Shown piece by piece: positions 61,994-64,000 of a stretch of 64,000 nt of DNA. Position 1 is the first letter of the stretch, and the number at the start of each line of letters is the position of its first letter. A model generated the notes under the pieces. It ran no database searches, was not told the origin of the DNA, and saw only the letters and a program-made list of their open reading frames with translations. A program made the translations under genes and the position numbers. The DNA comes from Malonomonas rubra DSM 5091. GTDB taxonomy: Bacteria > Desulfobacterota > Desulfuromonadia > Desulfuromonadales > Geopsychrobacteraceae. The stretch spans positions 62,001 through 126,000 of the forward strand of contig NZ_FQZT01000005.1 of NCBI RefSeq assembly GCF_900142125.1. The letters run 5' to 3'.

Positions 61994-62854
61994 GCTGCCC
62001 CCCCCGATCAGTCCCGCATCAGAAATGGTGTGGTGTGGGCTGCGATAGGGCCGCTGGTCGACCAGCCCGTGACTGCGGCCTAACAGCCCGGCGACCGAGT
62101 GAACCTTTGTTGTTTCCAGGGCTTCCTCGAAGGAGAGCTGGGGCAGAATCGATGGCAGGCGGCGGGCGAGCATGGTTTTGCCACAACCGGGAGGGCCGCT
62201 TAACAGGACGTTGTGAGCACCAGCAGCTGCAACCTCCAATGCGCGTTTGACATGTTCCTGGCCGCGCACTTCGGCAAAATCTTCACAATCGGTCGGGGTT
62301 TCACAGCTTTTCTGCTCGTCGCAACTATAGGGTGGCAGTTGCTTTTCGCCGTTGAGCAGAGCGACGACTTCACCCAGATCCTGCACAGCGTAAACTGGTG
62401 GACCGTTGACCACAGCCCCTTCAGCCGCGTTGCCGGCAGGCAGAATCAGGGCTCGATCATTCCAATTGCGAGCGGCGACAGCGATCGGCAGGACGCCACG
62501 CACCGGTTTCACACGGCCATCAAGCGAGAGCTCACCGAGCAGGATAAAACGATCGAGCTGCTCTTCATCGATCAGCCCGCAGGCACTGAGCAGGCCGACT
62601 GCGATGGGAAGATCGAATGCGGCACCGTCTTTGCGGATATCGGCTGGAGCCAGGTTGATGGTAATGCGGCGGGCGGGAAAATCGTAACCGGAATTTTTGA
62701 TCGCCGATTTGACGCGGTCTTTACTCTCTTTGACCGCGCCTTCCGGCAACCCGACGGTAGAAAATTGCGGCAGTCCCTGGGCGATATCGACCTCTACCTC
62801 GACCGGGTAGGCGTCGATACCGATCAAGGCACCGGACGTGACTCGTGCTAACAT
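61979..62854 (-). pseudogene. comM: comM 5' part, separated from its 3' part by the transposon
   Basis: N-terminal ~287 residues of ComM from ATG 62854 (AGGAGGGGGACAG upstream). It has the ATP-dependent-protease-like N-domain ([25 protein letters not shown] as [17 protein letters not shown]) and the start of the AAA+ domain: Walker [19 protein letters not shown] near residue 210, then [14 protein letters not shown] at the insertion point. Beyond Ser the frame runs into the transposon end (CRFQ, TAG at 61979), so the product is a truncated ATPase without Walker B. The 3' part is at 18550-19226. In natural transformation ComM helps integrate donor DNA, so loss would probably lower transformation. 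Confidence 0.93.
61994..61998. repeat. Target-site duplication, right copy (GCTGC)
   Basis: Repeats the five bases at 19222-19226 on the other side of the element. Confidence 0.93.
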
Positions 62855-62876
62855 CTGTCCCCCTCCTGAACAGATG

Positions 62877-62899
62877 AAAGGGCTCAAAGCGAGCCCTTT
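62877..62899. terminator. Hairpin between trxB and comM
   Basis: AAAGGGCTC / GAGCCCTTT (62877-62885 with 62891-62899), loop AAAGC. In minus orientation no T-run follows, so termination after trxB may be weak; in plus orientation ATTTTT follows at a distance. Confidence 0.55.
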
Positions 62900-62937
62900 G
62901 CATCAATTTTTAATGTTTAGCATAGCATGTTCTTGCG

Positions 62938-63873
62938 CTATTGGTGCGCCAGATCGTCAATATGTTTTTCTGCCATAATCGCAGCGACGGCGCCATCGCC
63001 GACAGCAGTGGACACCTGCTTCAGCACCGTGGTGCGGCAATCGCCGGCGGCGTAGATCCCCGGCACGTTGGTCTGGGTGTCCTCGCCCGACTTGATGTAG
63101 CCATCTTCGGTGAGGTCGAGAAGGTCTTTGACAAAACCAGTGGTCGGGGTGACGCCGATGGCGACGAACATGCCCTTGATTTCGATCTCTTTGCTCTCGT
63201 CGGTTTTGACATTACGCAGCACAGCAGCGGACAGGCCGCCGTCATCCGATTTCAACTCTTCGACGACAGAATCCCAGACCATCTCGATCTTTTCGTTCTC
63301 TTCGATCCGTGTGCGTAGAATCTTGGTGGCACGCAACTCGTCGCGCCGGTGCACCATGTAGACCTTGCTGGCGAAACGGGTCAGGAACAGGGCTTCTTCG
63401 GCGGCAGTGTCGCCGCCGCCGATAACGGCAATCGGCAGGTCGCGGAAGAAAGCACCGTCGCAGGTGGCACAGTAAGAAACGCCGCGGCCGACCAGACCTT
63501 GTTCGTTATTCAGGCCGAGCTTGCGCGGGATAACGCCGGTGGCAACGATGACGGCCTTGCAGGTTTTTTCCTCGCCGTCGACGATCAGGGTCTTATGATC
63601 ACCGTTGTCGATGATTTTTTCCACTGCACCGTAGCCGGTTTCAAGACCGAATTCGACACAATGCTCCTGGAATTTCATCATCAGCTCAGGACCCTCGATG
63701 CCGCCGGGATAACCGGGCCAGTTTTCGACCAGCGTCGTGGTCATCATCTGCCCGCCCATGATCATCTTTTCCAGCATCAGCGATTTCAGCATGGCGCGAG
63801 AGGCGTACAGTCCTGCGGTCATGCCTGCTGGACCGCCGCCGATGATAATGACGTCGTAATCTGTTGCACTCAT
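62938..63873 (-). CDS. trxB: Thioredoxin reductase TrxB
   Basis: FAD-dependent NADPH:thioredoxin reductase, 311 residues, the usual low-molecular-weight form. FAD-binding GGGPAGMTAGLYASRA at the N-terminus, NADPH-binding VIGGGDTAAEEALFL near 152, the redox disulfide CATCDG near 134, and the FAD motif PGIYAAGDCR near 275. AAGGAG precedes the ATG at 63873. The hairpin at 62877 lies between its stop and comM. The 127 bases from the start to the window end hold its promoter region; nothing further is recognised there. Confidence 0.95.
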   Translation of the reverse strand: MSATDYDVIIIGGGPAGMTAGLYASRAMLKSLMLEKMIMGGQMMTTTLVENWPGYPGGIEGPELMMKFQEHCVEFGLETGYGAVEKIIDNGDHKTLIVDGEEKTCKAVIVATGVIPRKLGLNNEQGLVGRGVSYCATCDGAFFRDLPIAVIGGGDTAAEEALFLTRFASKVYMVHRRDELRATKILRTRIEENEKIEMVWDSVVEELKSDDGGLSAAVLRNVKTDESKEIEIKGMFVAIGVTPTTGFVKDLLDLTEDGYIKSGEDTQTNVPGIYAAGDCRTTVLKQVSTAVGDGAVAAIMAEKHIDDLAHQ

Positions 63874-64000
63874 TTTGAGCTCCTTGGAGGTAATATATTC
63901 AAAGTTTCGTATTCTTGCACATTGAGGTGAAAAAGTGCAACCGTTAGCCGGGTGTTGAGTTTGTCCATTGGCAGGAGTACACTTGCCGGGTTGATTCGGT

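Overview
The window looks like a chromosome segment of a Gram-negative, probably deltaproteobacterial (Desulfuromonadales-like) anaerobe. This rests on general resemblance: long-form PstC/PstA permeases, a NosL/SCO/ABC accessory operon, periplasmic-type ligase LigE, and YD-repeat and delta-60 repeat proteins. No rRNA or tRNA gene is present to fix taxonomy. The backbone (about 1-19226 and 61999-64000) is visibly richer in G+C than the interior.

Backbone, left part. Phosphate uptake and its control (pstC-pstA-pstB-phoU) end in a strong terminator. An SPOR-NlpC/P60 lipoprotein and an MFS transporter follow, then an rtcB-like gene with a single in-frame TAA. Next come a marC / DUF2238 / nhaA run on the minus strand, a methyltransferase, a CBS-DUF294 protein, and a tightly overlapped seven-gene minus-strand operon (NosL-like, NosL, small protein, ABC permease, ABC ATPase, membrane protein, SCO-like). 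ligE and comM follow. Backbone, right part: the 5' half of comM and trxB.

Everything between is one 42,767-bp Tn7-like transposon (19227-61993) inserted in comM. Its ends are TGTCGG...CCGACA, it is flanked by a 5-bp duplication GCTGC, and TnsB-type repeats lie inside both ends (four left, three right). Removing the element and one copy of the duplication restores an uninterrupted comM frame. The core genes tnsA-tnsB-tnsC-tniQ lie at the left end. A TnsE-like protein is encoded separately at 28894-30588, behind a lexA-methyltransferase-nuclease operon that has an SOS-type operator.

Cargo, left to right: (i) the LexA-controlled restriction-modification-like operon; (ii) TnsE-like gene with two small proteins (DUF3892 and a 57-residue basic protein); (iii) sigma-factor-like protein, small protein, ImmA/IrrE protease, membrane protein and secreted DNase-I-fold nuclease; (iv) a polymorphic-toxin locus in which a 4834-residue giant secreted protein has YD repeats that stop just before the RHS core, flanked by two small secreted proteins that each carry an RHS core plus a nuclease tail (AHH or WHH) with its immunity gene (double-CXXCG or SUKH); (v) two unknown membrane proteins; (vi) an operon of three calcineurin-like phosphoesterases with two DUF6915-like paralogues; (vii) a DUF2971 protein at the right end. 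The most interesting features are the split RHS system and the comM-inserted Tn7-like element that has both TniQ and TnsE.
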